Shown here piece by piece: positions 44,785 to 53,389 of a stretch of 64,000 nt of DNA (positions are counted from its first letter, which is position 1; the number at the start of each line of letters is the position of its first letter). Under the pieces are notes generated by a model. It was not told where the DNA came from. It saw only the letters and a list, made by a program, of their open reading frames with translations, and did not search any database. The position numbers were made by a program, and so were the translations under genes. Origin of the DNA: Streptomyces cynarae (GTDB lineage: Bacteria > Actinomycetota > Actinomycetes > Streptomycetales > Streptomycetaceae); assembly GCF_025642135.1 (NCBI RefSeq), contig NZ_CP106793.1, positions 7,222,001 to 7,286,000 of the forward strand. The letters run 5' to 3'.

Positions 44785-45250
44785 GCCTTGCGCCACCAGA
44801 CCATGGTCTTCGAGCGACAGTTCGGGAAGGACCGGGTGAAGCTCGCCTCGGAAGACCGAGCCTTCCTCGCCGCTCTGCTGGTGCCGCTGCCGCGCCAGGT
44901 TCTGCGTCGGCTCCGGTTGCTGGTCCAGCCCGACACCGTGCTGCGATGGCACCGCCACCTGATCAAGGAGCGCCATGCCCGCACCTGCCGACCGCAGAGC
45001 CGGGCCGCCCGCCCACCATTCGCTCGATCCGCATCCTGATCCTGCGCCTGGTCCGGGAGACCCCTTCGTGGGGCTGCCGCAGGGTGCACGGCGAACTCGC
45101 CACCCTCGGCATCAGGGTCGCCGCCTCCACCGTCTGAGAGATCCTCAAGAACGAGGGGATCGACCCCGCGCCCGAACCGGGCCGCCACGACCTGGTCCGA
45201 CGTCCTGCACTCCCAGGCCGACGCCATCCTGGCCTGCGACTTCAGGCTGA
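44785..45250 (+). pseudogene. Integrase-core transposase fragment (N-terminal half)
   Basis: Plus-strand remnant of a DDE/rve-type transposase common in Streptomyces: EDRAFLAALLVPLPRQVLRRLRLLVQPDTVLRWHRHLI, then, after a frame change, RSIRILILRLVRETPSWGCRRVHGELATLGIRVAASTV. A stop codon replaces the usual Trp at 45136-45138 (TV*EILKNEGIDPAP). The sequence is lost after the region before the first catalytic Asp. It interrupts recombinase remnant 2. The matching C-terminal part of this family is found on the other strand at 51283-51525. Confidence 0.75.
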
Positions 45251-45330
45251 CTGTTCAGTCATAGATCCGATTACGCGGGTATGGGCATGCCAAGAGGGGG
45301 GTGATTCGTCCGCCGTCGGCGGCGCGACAC

Positions 45331-45909
45331 TCACGTGTTGGGCGCTCCTGTCCGCAGGCCGTCCATGATCAGGTCGAAGAGCCGGGTGGCGCGTGAATGC
45401 CAGTCGTCGTGCGGGTCGAGCTGCCACAGACCTGTGATGGCGAGGAGGAAGTCGTCCGCGGTGACTCCGGGCCGGATGGTGCCGGCTTCCTCGTTGGCGC
45501 GAAGCAGGCGTTCCGCCGCGGAGGCCACCGGCGTGGGGGACGGCTTCGCCGGGCCGCCCGGTGTGCCGGTCACCTGCCGGAGCGCGTCGGCCAGTCCGGC
45601 TTTGGCCATGGCGAACTCGGAGAGCCGGTCCATCCAGGCGCGCAAGGCCTCGTCGGGTGCCCGGGTCACGAGAAGGCGGTCCGCACAGTCCGCGACCTGC
45701 TGCATTTCGTGGCGGTAGATTTCGAGGACGAGTGATCCGCGATTGGGGAAGTTGCGATAGAACGTGCCCTGTCCGACGCCGGCCTTCTTGGCGATCGCGC
45801 TCAGCGGGGTGTCCGCGCAGTGCGACAGTTCGGCGAGAGCCACTTGCAGGATGCGCTCGCGGTTGCGTTGCGCGTCCGAGCGCCGGGGTGAGTCCTTCTG
45901 CTGAGGCAC
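45331..45909 (-). CDS. TetR-family transcriptional regulator of the molybdo-oxidoreductase operon
   Basis: A 192-residue regulator. The N-terminal helix-turn-helix is NRERILQVALAELSH, TPLSAIAKKAGVGQGTFYRNFPNRGSLVLEIY. The C-terminal domain is an all-helical ligand domain ending LFDLIMDGLRTG. It is divergent from the paoABC-like operon, and two operator-like repeats lie within 90 bases upstream of its ATG, so it probably represses itself and the operon. The inducer is unknown; an aldehyde or aromatic substrate of the oxidoreductase is plausible. Confidence 0.88.
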   Translation of the reverse strand: MPQQKDSPRRSDAQRNRERILQVALAELSHCADTPLSAIAKKAGVGQGTFYRNFPNRGSLVLEIYRHEMQQVADCADRLLVTRAPDEALRAWMDRLSEFAMAKAGLADALRQVTGTPGGPAKPSPTPVASAAERLLRANEEAGTIRPGVTADDFLLAITGLWQLDPHDDWHSRATRLFDLIMDGLRTGAPNT

Positions 45910-45953
45910 TCGTCCTCCTCGATGGTTCGCGACCGAACCTCGCCCTTGCTAAG

Positions 45954-45996
45954 CGGACAGCTGTCCGTTAGATTTTCCTGTAGTGGACACCTGTCC
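45954..45996. promoter_or_regulatory. Two TetR-type operators in the divergent tetR / pao-like promoter region
   Basis: Site 1 (45954-45967) is the perfect 14-bp palindrome CGGACAGCTGTCCG. Site 2 (45985-45996) is GGACACCTGTCC with identical half-sites. They are about 17-18 bases apart between the tetR start and the operon. Confidence 0.75.
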
Positions 45997-46182
45997 GCTT
46001 ACGTTCACCATAGCTGTGGACGCGACACTGCGGCAGTCGCCAACTGCCACTGTTCGGTCCGAGAATCCGCACGCTTGCTTCGCCTTCATGGTGCACGCCC
46101 GCACGATGCACTTTCCGCGCGCCCGGCACTCCGGCTGCCGACCCTCTCCCGTCTGTCCTGGAAAACGCGAAAGAAGCACCCC

Positions 46183-46764
46183 ATGGCCTTATCGACGTCC
46201 AGTGTCATCACCTTGAAGATCAACGGCGAGAAGTACACACTGCCTGTCGACCACCGCACCACCCTGCTCGACGCGCTGCGCGAGCGTCTCGATCTCATCG
46301 GCACCAAGAAGGGCTGTGACCAGGGGCAATGCGGCGCCTGCACCGTTCTGCTCGACGGGCGCCGGGCCGTCGCCTGCCTGCAACTGGCCGTCGCGGCCGA
46401 GGGCCGCGAGATCACCACCATCGAAGGCGTGGCCGACGGTGAGCGGTTGCACCCCGTTCAGCAGGCGTTCTTGGATCTGGACGGTTTCCAGTGCGGCTAC
46501 TGCACTCCCGGACAGATCTGTTCGGCAATCGGGGTGATCGAGGAACACGCGGCGGGCTGGCCCAGTGCCGTCACCGAAGACGTCCGTCCCGAAGCGGGGC
46601 CACCGGCCCTGACCACCGACGAGATCCGGGAGCGGATGAGCGGCAACCTGTGCCGCTGCGGCGCGTACGTCTCGATCGTCGAGGCGGTGGCCCGCGCGGC
46701 GGAATCCCGGACGGGCGAGGGACGCGTGAACCCCGCAGCGGGTCCGAAGGAGGCCGTGGTATGA
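46183..46764 (+). CDS. 2Fe-2S subunit of a molybdenum aldehyde oxidoreductase (PaoA-like)
   Basis: A 193-residue protein of the xanthine-oxidase family. Plant-type 2Fe-2S Cys residues are in CDQGQCGACTVLLDGRRAVAC; the second cluster uses CGYCTPGQ and CRCGAY. It passes electrons from the molybdenum site to FAD. Unlike E. coli PaoA, no Tat signal is seen, so the complex is probably cytosolic. The start at 46183 is chosen because upstream in-frame sequence is not family-like; the ribosome site (AAAGAAG) is weak. The stop overlaps the next ATG, which has AAGGAGG. Confidence 0.9.
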   Translation: MALSTSSVITLKINGEKYTLPVDHRTTLLDALRERLDLIGTKKGCDQGQCGACTVLLDGRRAVACLQLAVAAEGREITTIEGVADGERLHPVQQAFLDLDGFQCGYCTPGQICSAIGVIEEHAAGWPSAVTEDVRPEAGPPALTTDEIRERMSGNLCRCGAYVSIVEAVARAAESRTGEGRVNPAAGPKEAVV

Positions 46765-47753
46765 GGGAGTTCGGCTATCAGCGGGCGTCCGACGTCGCCG
46801 GCGCCGTCGCACTGCTCGGCGCCGATCCGGACGCACGCTTCCTCGGCGGCGGCACCAACCTCGTCGACCTCATGAAGTCCGGTGCCGAGCGACCCGCCCG
46901 GCTCATCGACATCCGTGAACTCCCGCTCGATCAGATCGAGACGACGCCCGAGGGCGGTCTGCGCGTCGGCGCGACCGTCACCAACGGGGACCTGGCCGCC
47001 CACCCCGAGATCCGGCGCCGCTACCCGGCGCTCGCGCAGGCGGTGCTGGCAGGCGCCTCTGGGCAACTGCGCAACATGGCCACGGTCGGTGGGAATCTGC
47101 TGCAGCGCACCCGCTGCGGCTACTTCACCGACGTCACCAAACCCTGCAACAAGCGTGTACCCGGCAGCGGTTGCCCCGCTATCGAAGGTGAGCATCACAA
47201 CCACGCGATCCTGGGCGCCTCCGACCGCTGCGTGGCCGTACACCCCTCGGACATGGCCGTGGCCCTGACCGCATTCGACGCCGTCGTGGCGTACGAAACC
47301 GCCGACGGGCCCGGCGAGGTGTCACTCGCCGAGTTCTACCTGCCTGTCGGCGGCACCCCGCACCTGGAGACGGCCCTACCCCCGGGCGCGCTGATCACCG
47401 GCGTCACCCTGCCGCCCTCCCCGGTCGCTGCGCGCTCGCGTTACCGGAAGGTACGCGAACGGGCTTCGTACGCCTTTGCGATCGGATCGATCGCCGCCGC
47501 GCTGGACGTGCGGGACGGCGCCGTGCACGACGTGCGCCTCGCCTTCGGGGCCGTCGCGTCGCGGCCCTGGCGGGCCCGGACGGCCGAGCGGGTACTGACC
47601 GGGGCACCGGCCGGTCCCGAGACGTTCGCCGCCGCCGCGGACGCCGAACTGGCGGCGGCGAAGCCGCTGCCTCACAACGGATACAAGGTCACCCTGCTGC
47701 GCAACCTCGTCGTGGCCGTCCTGTCCGAACTCGCCGAGGAGACCGCCCGATGA
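46761..47753 (+). CDS. FAD subunit of the aldehyde oxidoreductase (PaoB-like, with extra 4Fe-4S cluster)
   Basis: A 330-residue FAD-binding protein. FAD loops are FLGGGTNLVDLM and GASGQLRNMATVGGNLLQRT. The insert RTRCGYFTDVTKPCNKRVPGSGCPAIEG ... SDRCVAVHPSD carries four Cys in the spacing typical of the PaoB/YagS group, which holds an additional 4Fe-4S cluster. This marks the enzyme as a periplasmic-aldehyde-oxidoreductase relative and not a plain xanthine dehydrogenase. Both ends overlap neighbours by ATGA. Confidence 0.9.
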   Translation: MREFGYQRASDVAGAVALLGADPDARFLGGGTNLVDLMKSGAERPARLIDIRELPLDQIETTPEGGLRVGATVTNGDLAAHPEIRRRYPALAQAVLAGASGQLRNMATVGGNLLQRTRCGYFTDVTKPCNKRVPGSGCPAIEGEHHNHAILGASDRCVAVHPSDMAVALTAFDAVVAYETADGPGEVSLAEFYLPVGGTPHLETALPPGALITGVTLPPSPVAARSRYRKVRERASYAFAIGSIAAALDVRDGAVHDVRLAFGAVASRPWRARTAERVLTGAPAGPETFAAAADAELAAAKPLPHNGYKVTLLRNLVVAVLSELAEETAR

Positions 47754-49876
47754 CCACCGCGACACCCCGCACTACGGCGGCGAAGGGCTCCGTCGGCACC
47801 GCGCACACCCGTGTGGAGGGTCGCGAGAAGGTCACCGGCGCTGCCCGCTACGCCGGAGAGATCCCCTTCGCGGGCCTCGCCCACGGCTGGCTCGTGCTGT
47901 CCACCGTCGCCCGGGGCCGCATCCGGTCGATCGAGACCGAGCCCGTTCTCGCGATGCCGGGCGTTCTCACCGTGCTGCACCATCACAACGCCCCGCGCCT
48001 CGACACCGACTACGTCGGCATGCTTGGAGCCCCGGACCCAACCGTGGCCGTCTTCCAGCACGACCGGGTACCGTACCTCGGCTGGCCGGTCGGTCTGGTC
48101 GTCGCCGAGACCTCCGAGCAGGCGAGGGAGGCCGCCGAGGCGCTCGTGGTGCACTACGAGCAGGAGCCGCACGACATCGCGTTCTCCGCGGACCGCCCGG
48201 ACGCCTACGCGGTGGACGGCCATATGCCGGGGGTGGCGGAAAAGGGCGACCTGGACGCGGAACTCGCCGCGTCCGCCTTCGTCGTGGACGAGGAATACAC
48301 CACGCCCGAAGAACACCACGGCATGATGGAGCCGCACGCGGCGGCGGCCCGCTGGGACGGCGGCCGGCTCGAGGTGGTCGACTCCAACCAGGGCACCACC
48401 TGGGTCGCGTCCGAGTTGGCGAACCTGTTCTCGCTCGACCCGGAGTCGGTGCGAGTACGGTCGGAACACGTCGGCGGCGGTTTCGGCAGCAAGGGCGTCC
48501 GCGCACACCAGGTGGCCGCCGTGATGGCCGCGACCGTCCTCCAGCGTCCGGTCCGGGTCGTCATGACACGCCGGCAGATGTTCTCCCTCACCGGCTACCG
48601 AAGCCCCACGACGCAGCGGATCAGGCTCGGCGCCGACGCCGACGGGCGGCTGCGCGCGCTGGAGCACCGTTCCTTGAGCCTCACGTCGACCGTGCACCAG
48701 TTCGTCGAGCCGTGTGCCGGCGTGGCCAGGGTGATGTACGACGCCGACGCCCACCACACGGCCAACCGGGTGGTGCGGCTCGACCTGCCGACGCCGACGT
48801 TCATGCGCGCGCCGGGTGAGGCACCGGGGTCGTTCGCCGTGGAGTCGGCGCTCGACGAACTCGCCGAGAAGTGCGGGATCGACCCCATCACGCTGCGGAT
48901 GCGCAACGAGCCCGAGCGGGGTCCCGTCTCCGGGCTGCCGTTCAGCAGCCGCAATCTGCTCGCCTGTTTCCGGGAGGGCGCCCGCAGGTTCGGCTGGGCG
49001 GACCGGGACCCGCGCCCCGGCCTGCGCCGCGACGGGCGCTGGCTGCTCGGTACCGGCACGGCGGCGGCGTCCTTCCCCGCTGGAGCCATGCCGTCCACGG
49101 CGGCCGTGACGGCCGAGGCCGACGGAACCTTCACCGTACGGATCAACGCGGCGGACATCGGAACGGGCGCCAGGACCGCACTCACCCTGGTCGCCGCCGA
49201 CGCGCTGGGGACGGAACCGGACCGCGTCCACGTACGCATCGGGGACAGCGATTTCGGGCCGGCTGGGATCGCCGGCGGTTCGATGGGCACCCGTTCCTGG
49301 TCCTGGGCCGTCACGGCCGCGGCCGGGGAACTGCGGGAGCGGCTCGTGCCGGGCGCCGACATCCCCCCGGAGGGCATCACCGTACGGTCGGACACCACCG
49401 AGGCCCTCGCAGCCCTCGCGCAGAAGGAACGGCACTCCTTCGGAGCGCAGTTCGCCGAGGTCGCTGTGGACCCCGCCACCGGCGAGGTGCGCGTGCGCCG
49501 CATGCTCGGAATTTTCGCGGCGGGCCGGATCATCAACCCGCTGACGGCCCGTAACCAGTTCCTCGGAGGAATGGTCTGGGGCCTCTCCATGGCCCTGCAC
49601 GAGGAGGCGGTCCGGGACCGGGCCTCGGGTGGCCACTACGCCGCCGACCTCGCGGGCTACCACGTCGCCGTCAACGCCGACGTGCCGCACATCGAGGCGG
49701 ACTGGATCGACGACCCGGACCCCGACGACCCGGTCGGGATCAAGGGCATCGGCGAGGTCGGCATTGTGGGTGCCGCGGCGGCGGTCGCCAACGCGGTCTG
49801 GCACGCGACGGGGACCCGCCACCGGAACCTGCCCATCCGGCCTGACCGCGTCCTCATGGCGGGCCGGAATGCTTGA
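47750..49876 (+). CDS. Molybdopterin-binding subunit of the aldehyde oxidoreductase (PaoC-like)
   Basis: A 708-residue catalytic subunit. N-terminal VEGREKVTGAARYAGEI, then the molybdopterin motifs VGGGFGSKG, FMRAPGEAPG and GSMGTRSWSW, and the catalytic Glu in GIKGIGEVGIVGAAAAVANAV. The family hydroxylates aldehydes or N-heterocycles. The substrate is not readable from sequence; aromatic aldehydes are preferred by E. coli PaoABC. The stop overlaps the start of the xdhC gene by eight bases. Confidence 0.9.
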   Translation: MTTATPRTTAAKGSVGTAHTRVEGREKVTGAARYAGEIPFAGLAHGWLVLSTVARGRIRSIETEPVLAMPGVLTVLHHHNAPRLDTDYVGMLGAPDPTVAVFQHDRVPYLGWPVGLVVAETSEQAREAAEALVVHYEQEPHDIAFSADRPDAYAVDGHMPGVAEKGDLDAELAASAFVVDEEYTTPEEHHGMMEPHAAAARWDGGRLEVVDSNQGTTWVASELANLFSLDPESVRVRSEHVGGGFGSKGVRAHQVAAVMAATVLQRPVRVVMTRRQMFSLTGYRSPTTQRIRLGADADGRLRALEHRSLSLTSTVHQFVEPCAGVARVMYDADAHHTANRVVRLDLPTPTFMRAPGEAPGSFAVESALDELAEKCGIDPITLRMRNEPERGPVSGLPFSSRNLLACFREGARRFGWADRDPRPGLRRDGRWLLGTGTAAASFPAGAMPSTAAVTAEADGTFTVRINAADIGTGARTALTLVAADALGTEPDRVHVRIGDSDFGPAGIAGGSMGTRSWSWAVTAAAGELRERLVPGADIPPEGITVRSDTTEALAALAQKERHSFGAQFAEVAVDPATGEVRVRRMLGIFAAGRIINPLTARNQFLGGMVWGLSMALHEEAVRDRASGGHYAADLAGYHVAVNADVPHIEADWIDDPDPDDPVGIKGIGEVGIVGAAAAVANAVWHATGTRHRNLPIRPDRVLMAGRNA

Positions 49877-50995
49877 CATCGCCTCCGAGCTGAACGGTTG
49901 GATGGAGGAGGGACGGGACTTCGCCGTCGCCACCGTCGTGGCCGTCGGCGGCAGCGCTCCCCGGGGTCCCGGGGCCGCCCTGGCGGTCGACAGCGCCGGC
50001 GCGGTCATCGGCTCGGTCTCCGGCGGCTGCGTGGAAGGAGCGGTGTACGACCTGTGCGTCCAGGCGCTCGAGGACGGCGAAACCGTCCTCGAGCGGTTCG
50101 GCTACAGCGACGAGGACGCCTTCGCCGTCGGGCTGACCTGCGGCGGGGTCATCGACGTGATGATCACGCCGGTCCGCGCGGACGCGCCCGCCGCGGCGGT
50201 GTTCCGGCAGGCGTTGTCGGCCGCCGTCCGGGGCGAGCCGGTCGCCGTCGTCCGGGTCGCCCGGGGCCCGGCCGCCTCCTCGGTGCGGCCCTGCTCGTAC
50301 GCCCGGACGGAACGCACGAAGGCGGGCTCGGTGGTCACCCGGAGCTGGACCGGACGGCGGCGGCCGAGGCCCGGGCCATGCTGGACACCGGGCGCACCGG
50401 CACGGTCGGTCTCTCCGAGGACGGTTCGCGCTGCCCCGGCGGTCTCACGCTGCTCGTAGAGGCGAACGTACCGCCGCCCCGCATGATCGTCTTCGGCGCG
50501 ATCGACTTCGCCGCGGCGCTCGTACGCGCGGGCAAGTTCCTCGGCTACCACGTGACCGTGTGCGACGCCCGCCCCGTCTTCGCCACCCGGGCCCGCTTCC
50601 CCGAGGCCGACGACATCGTCGTCGACTGGCCGGACCGCTACCTGCGGCGCACGGCGACGGACGGACGCACGGCCCTGTGCGTGCTCACCCACGACGCCAA
50701 GTTCGACGTCCCTCTGCTGGAGTCGGCCCTGCGGATGCCGGTCGCGTTCGTCGGCGCGATGGGCTCACGCCGCACCCATGAGGACCGCACCCGGCGGCTG
50801 CGTGAAGCCGGCCTGAGCGATCATGAACTGGCCCGGCTGAGGTCGCCGATCGGCCTGGACCTCGGCGCCCGTACGCCCGAGGAGACCGCGCTGTCCATCG
50901 CGGCGGAGATCGTCGCGACCCGGCGCGGAGGGACGGGTGTCCCCCTGACTGATTCCAAGACGACGATCCACCACGACGGACCACGTGCCGCGTAG
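49869..50995 (+). pseudogene. XdhC/PaoD-type molybdenum-cofactor chaperone, interrupted by a one-base frameshift
   Basis: The N-terminal XdhC_CoxI part is in the first frame (FAVATVVAVGGSAPRGPGAALAV, GSVSGGCVEGAVYDLCV, GLTCGGVIDV). The family sequence then jumps to the next frame (LGAALLVRPDGTHEGGLG). It ends with a Rossmann domain (MIVFGAIDFAAALVRAGKFLGYHVTVCDARPVF, FVGAMGSRRTHEDRTRRL). One missing base in the C/G run at about 50262-50272 explains it; restored length is about 376 codons. The protein binds, sulfurates and inserts molybdenum cofactor. If truly broken, the oxidoreductase may lack sulfurated cofactor. A sequencing error is equally likely. Confidence 0.82.
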
Positions 50996-51178
50996 GGGGA
51001 GGCGGACCCACGGCACGGGCTCGCCCTCCTCCGCCACCGCATCCCGGTCTTCCGGCCGAGGGGCTCGGCAGCCGACCGGTGCTGCTTCGGCCGAAGCCGG
51101 CCTGCGCCCGACCGTCAGGGTTCGGTCCGACGTGGATGCGCGGAAGCTCCGCGATGGCCATCGGGCAGTGGCGCCGGA

Positions 51179-51274
51179 TCAGTGAGACCGGTCGATGGGA
51201 TCGGTGTTGGCGCCGCAGAGGACGACGGCGAGCGTCTCGTAGGGGTCGGTGCGGGTGCCGAATATGACGTCCGA
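51179..51274 (-). pseudogene. C-terminal scrap of a threonine/serine dehydratase-like protein
   Basis: The last 30 codons before the stop at 51179-51181 read DVIFGTRTDPYETLAVVLCGANTDP, which resembles the closing strand of PLP-dependent threonine dehydratases (VVLSGANTDP). Nothing of the rest is found upstream, where the transposase fragment starts. The gene was probably destroyed by that insertion. Confidence 0.4.
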
Positions 51275-51282
51275 TCTGGTCG

Positions 51283-51525
51283 GGCGGCATGCGTGTACTC
51301 GTGGAGGAGGCCGCCGAGCCGGTCGCGTCGACGGACGTCGAGGCAGCCGAGTCTTTCCGTTCCGGTGATTGGTCCGGGAAGCGGCCGCAGGGGAGCTGCG
51401 CGGCGCAGAGTGCGGTGAGGCCGATGCTGATCGTAGATCGACTCCAACTCCCCGAGCACGTGGAGCAGGTGGGCTTGGTTCCAGTTCAAGGTGCGGTCGA
51501 GGAACTCGTGGCGGCAGGTCTGCAC
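51283..51525 (-). pseudogene. Integrase-core transposase fragment (C-terminal end)
   Basis: Minus-strand sequence LDRTLNWNQAHLLHVLGELESIYDQHRPHRTL ... LDVRRRDRLGGLLHEYTHAA matches the C-terminal end of rve-type IS transposases (catalytic-Glu helix region, HRPHR.L, GGL.HEY). The N-terminal part is absent here. It is the same family as the fragment at 44785-45250 but opposite in strand. Confidence 0.65.
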
Positions 51526-52372
51526 TCAGCGGTCTGGGCGGCCAGCTCGGGTCCGTAGGCGTGCCGGCCAAAACATCGGTGAAGGTGCCCCGGTGGCCGA
51601 CGCGCAGCCGGACATCACGAGCATGGTCGTCGGCATCACCAAGTCGGTATCACCAAGCAGATGCTCGCCGAACAGCCCCCCAACGACGGACACCGCCGGA
51701 ACATCCTCAACCCGGACTTCCCCCGGTCACTGGTCAGCCGGTCGGCGGTCGCCTTCCCGTCTTCGTGGGCGGGCAGTGCGTCGGCCAGCCGAGCATGGGA
51801 CCAGTCACGGTCCAGTGGCAGAGCCGAATGCTGCTGCCACGTGAAGCTCACGATCAGTTCGAGCATGACGGCTGCACCAAGCACGTCATGCACAACCACG
51901 AGCGCTGAGAATCCTCGGAGTCTGCCGTGATCGTCGACGACCCCCTGATGACGGCGTTCCTCTTGAAGAACCTGATGCCGCGCAACCGCATCGGCCAGGG
52001 CGGATGAGAATTCCGGCAAGGACAGGTCCCCGTGCGAGGCACGCCCCCGTATGCCGAAGCGAGTTGATGGCTCCGCATGGTCGAAGGGCGAACACGGTGG
52101 GTGAAGGGGCGCGGTGACCATCCGGTGACCGCCTCGCCGTTGCTGCCTCGCTGCAGTCGGAACCCCGCCTGCCTGCGGCTCGCCGGCCGCCGCTGCCTCG
52201 CCCGGCCGGCAGTGGCCTTCGGCCGGCTGGTGTCACGCATCTTCCGTGATGTGTCTCACCCTGCGCTCGCCCGGAGTCTTTTGCCCGGTCAGCGCAGTGA
52301 GCCCGGCGCGTGGCAGGAATGGTCAACAGCCCGTCATTGTGGACGGTCCTCCGCTGGGAACAGGCTGTCACC

Positions 52373-53389
52373 ATGAGACAACGACGTGTTGTTATCGTGG
52401 TCTATCCCGGTGCCCAGACCCTGGACATCAGCGGACCGCTCGAAGTCTTCGACACGGTGAACCGACTGATGGCCGAGCAGGCAAGCGCCTACCGTCTGCA
52501 GTGCGTTTCCCCTGATTCCCCGTCAGTGGCCACCTCTGCGGGTCTCGTCGTGCAGACCGACCCCCTGGACGCTGCGGAGGGGGCGATCGACACCCTCATC
52601 GTGCCCGGTGGACCGGGCCTCAAAGAGACTTTGACGGATACGTCCTTCGTCACGTGGATCAGGCGCGCCGCGGCACGGTCCCGACGCGTGGCCTCCGTGT
52701 GCGGCGGGGCCTTCCTGCTGGCGGAGGCCGGTCTCCTCGACGGACGACGGGCCACCACACACTGGGCCTTCGGGGAGCAGATGGCGCGTCGCTACCCCGA
52801 GGTGACGGTTGATCCCGAGCCGATCTACGTCCGGGACGGCCCCTACATCACCTCGGCGGGCGTGTCCACCGGTATCGACATGGCCCTGGCCCTGGTGGAG
52901 GACGACCTGGGAGCGGCGTGCGCCCTGGAGGCGGCGAAGTACCTGGTGCTGTACTTCAAACGGCCCGGTGGCCAGACGCAGTTCAGCATGGTTCTTGACA
53001 CACAGCTGACCGATCAGGAGCCGATCCGGTCCCTTCAGGGCTGGATCCAGGAGAACCTCCATCGCACGCTGCCGGTGTCCGAACTCGCCGAACGCGCGAA
53101 TATGAGTCCACGTCACTTCGCCCGTGTCTTCGCGCAGGCGGTGGGGATGACACCGGGTCAGTACGTACGGCGATTACGTATCGCCCGGGCCCGTCAACTC
53201 CTGGAGGCGACCGATCTCTCGGTGCGCCAGATCTCGAGCCGCTGCGGATTCACCGCAATCGAGACGTTCCTGCGCGCATTCGCCGCCGTCGTCGGTCTCA
53301 CCCCCGCACAGTATCGGCACCACTTCCAGTTGCGGACGCACTCCGGCCCGGCCGTCGAGCCGCCATGGGCGGAACGGAGGTCGGCATGA
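52373..53389 (+). CDS. GlxA-family AraC-type transcriptional regulator, first gene of a five-gene operon
   Basis: A 338-residue regulator. Residues about 5-170 are a DJ-1/PfpI-like domain (VVIVVYPGAQTLDISGPLEVF, LIVPGGPGL, VASVCGGAFLLAEAGLLDGRRATTHW with the nucleophile-position Cys). About 225-325 are an AraC helix-turn-helix pair (PVSELAERANMSPRHFARVFAQAVGMTPGQYVRRLRIARARQLLE, ISSRCGF...FLRAF). Such proteins sense small metabolites or amines. The stop overlaps the ATG of the TPP enzyme gene, so the regulator is made together with the pathway it probably controls. Confidence 0.9.
   Translation: MRQRRVVIVVYPGAQTLDISGPLEVFDTVNRLMAEQASAYRLQCVSPDSPSVATSAGLVVQTDPLDAAEGAIDTLIVPGGPGLKETLTDTSFVTWIRRAAARSRRVASVCGGAFLLAEAGLLDGRRATTHWAFGEQMARRYPEVTVDPEPIYVRDGPYITSAGVSTGIDMALALVEDDLGAACALEAAKYLVLYFKRPGGQTQFSMVLDTQLTDQEPIRSLQGWIQENLHRTLPVSELAERANMSPRHFARVFAQAVGMTPGQYVRRLRIARARQLLEATDLSVRQISSRCGFTAIETFLRAFAAVVGLTPAQYRHHFQLRTHSGPAVEPPWAERRSA

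Larger units (their letters stand above)
50996..52372. other. Degenerate stretch of 1.38 kb with gene remnants
   Basis: No intact gene is supported. On the minus strand are a dehydratase C-terminal scrap (51179-51274) and a transposase C-terminal fragment (51283-51525). On the plus strand a short motif at about 51660-51720 (AEQPPNDGHRRNILNPDF) resembles the end of a CAP/SCP-domain protein. The last 150 bases should hold the promoter of the GlxA operon. Confidence 0.45.

Noticed and set aside
51636..52121. Minus-strand 161-codon frame in the degenerate stretch
   Set aside because: No family recognised, no ribosome site, and the opposite strand shows a competing CAP-domain-like scrap.
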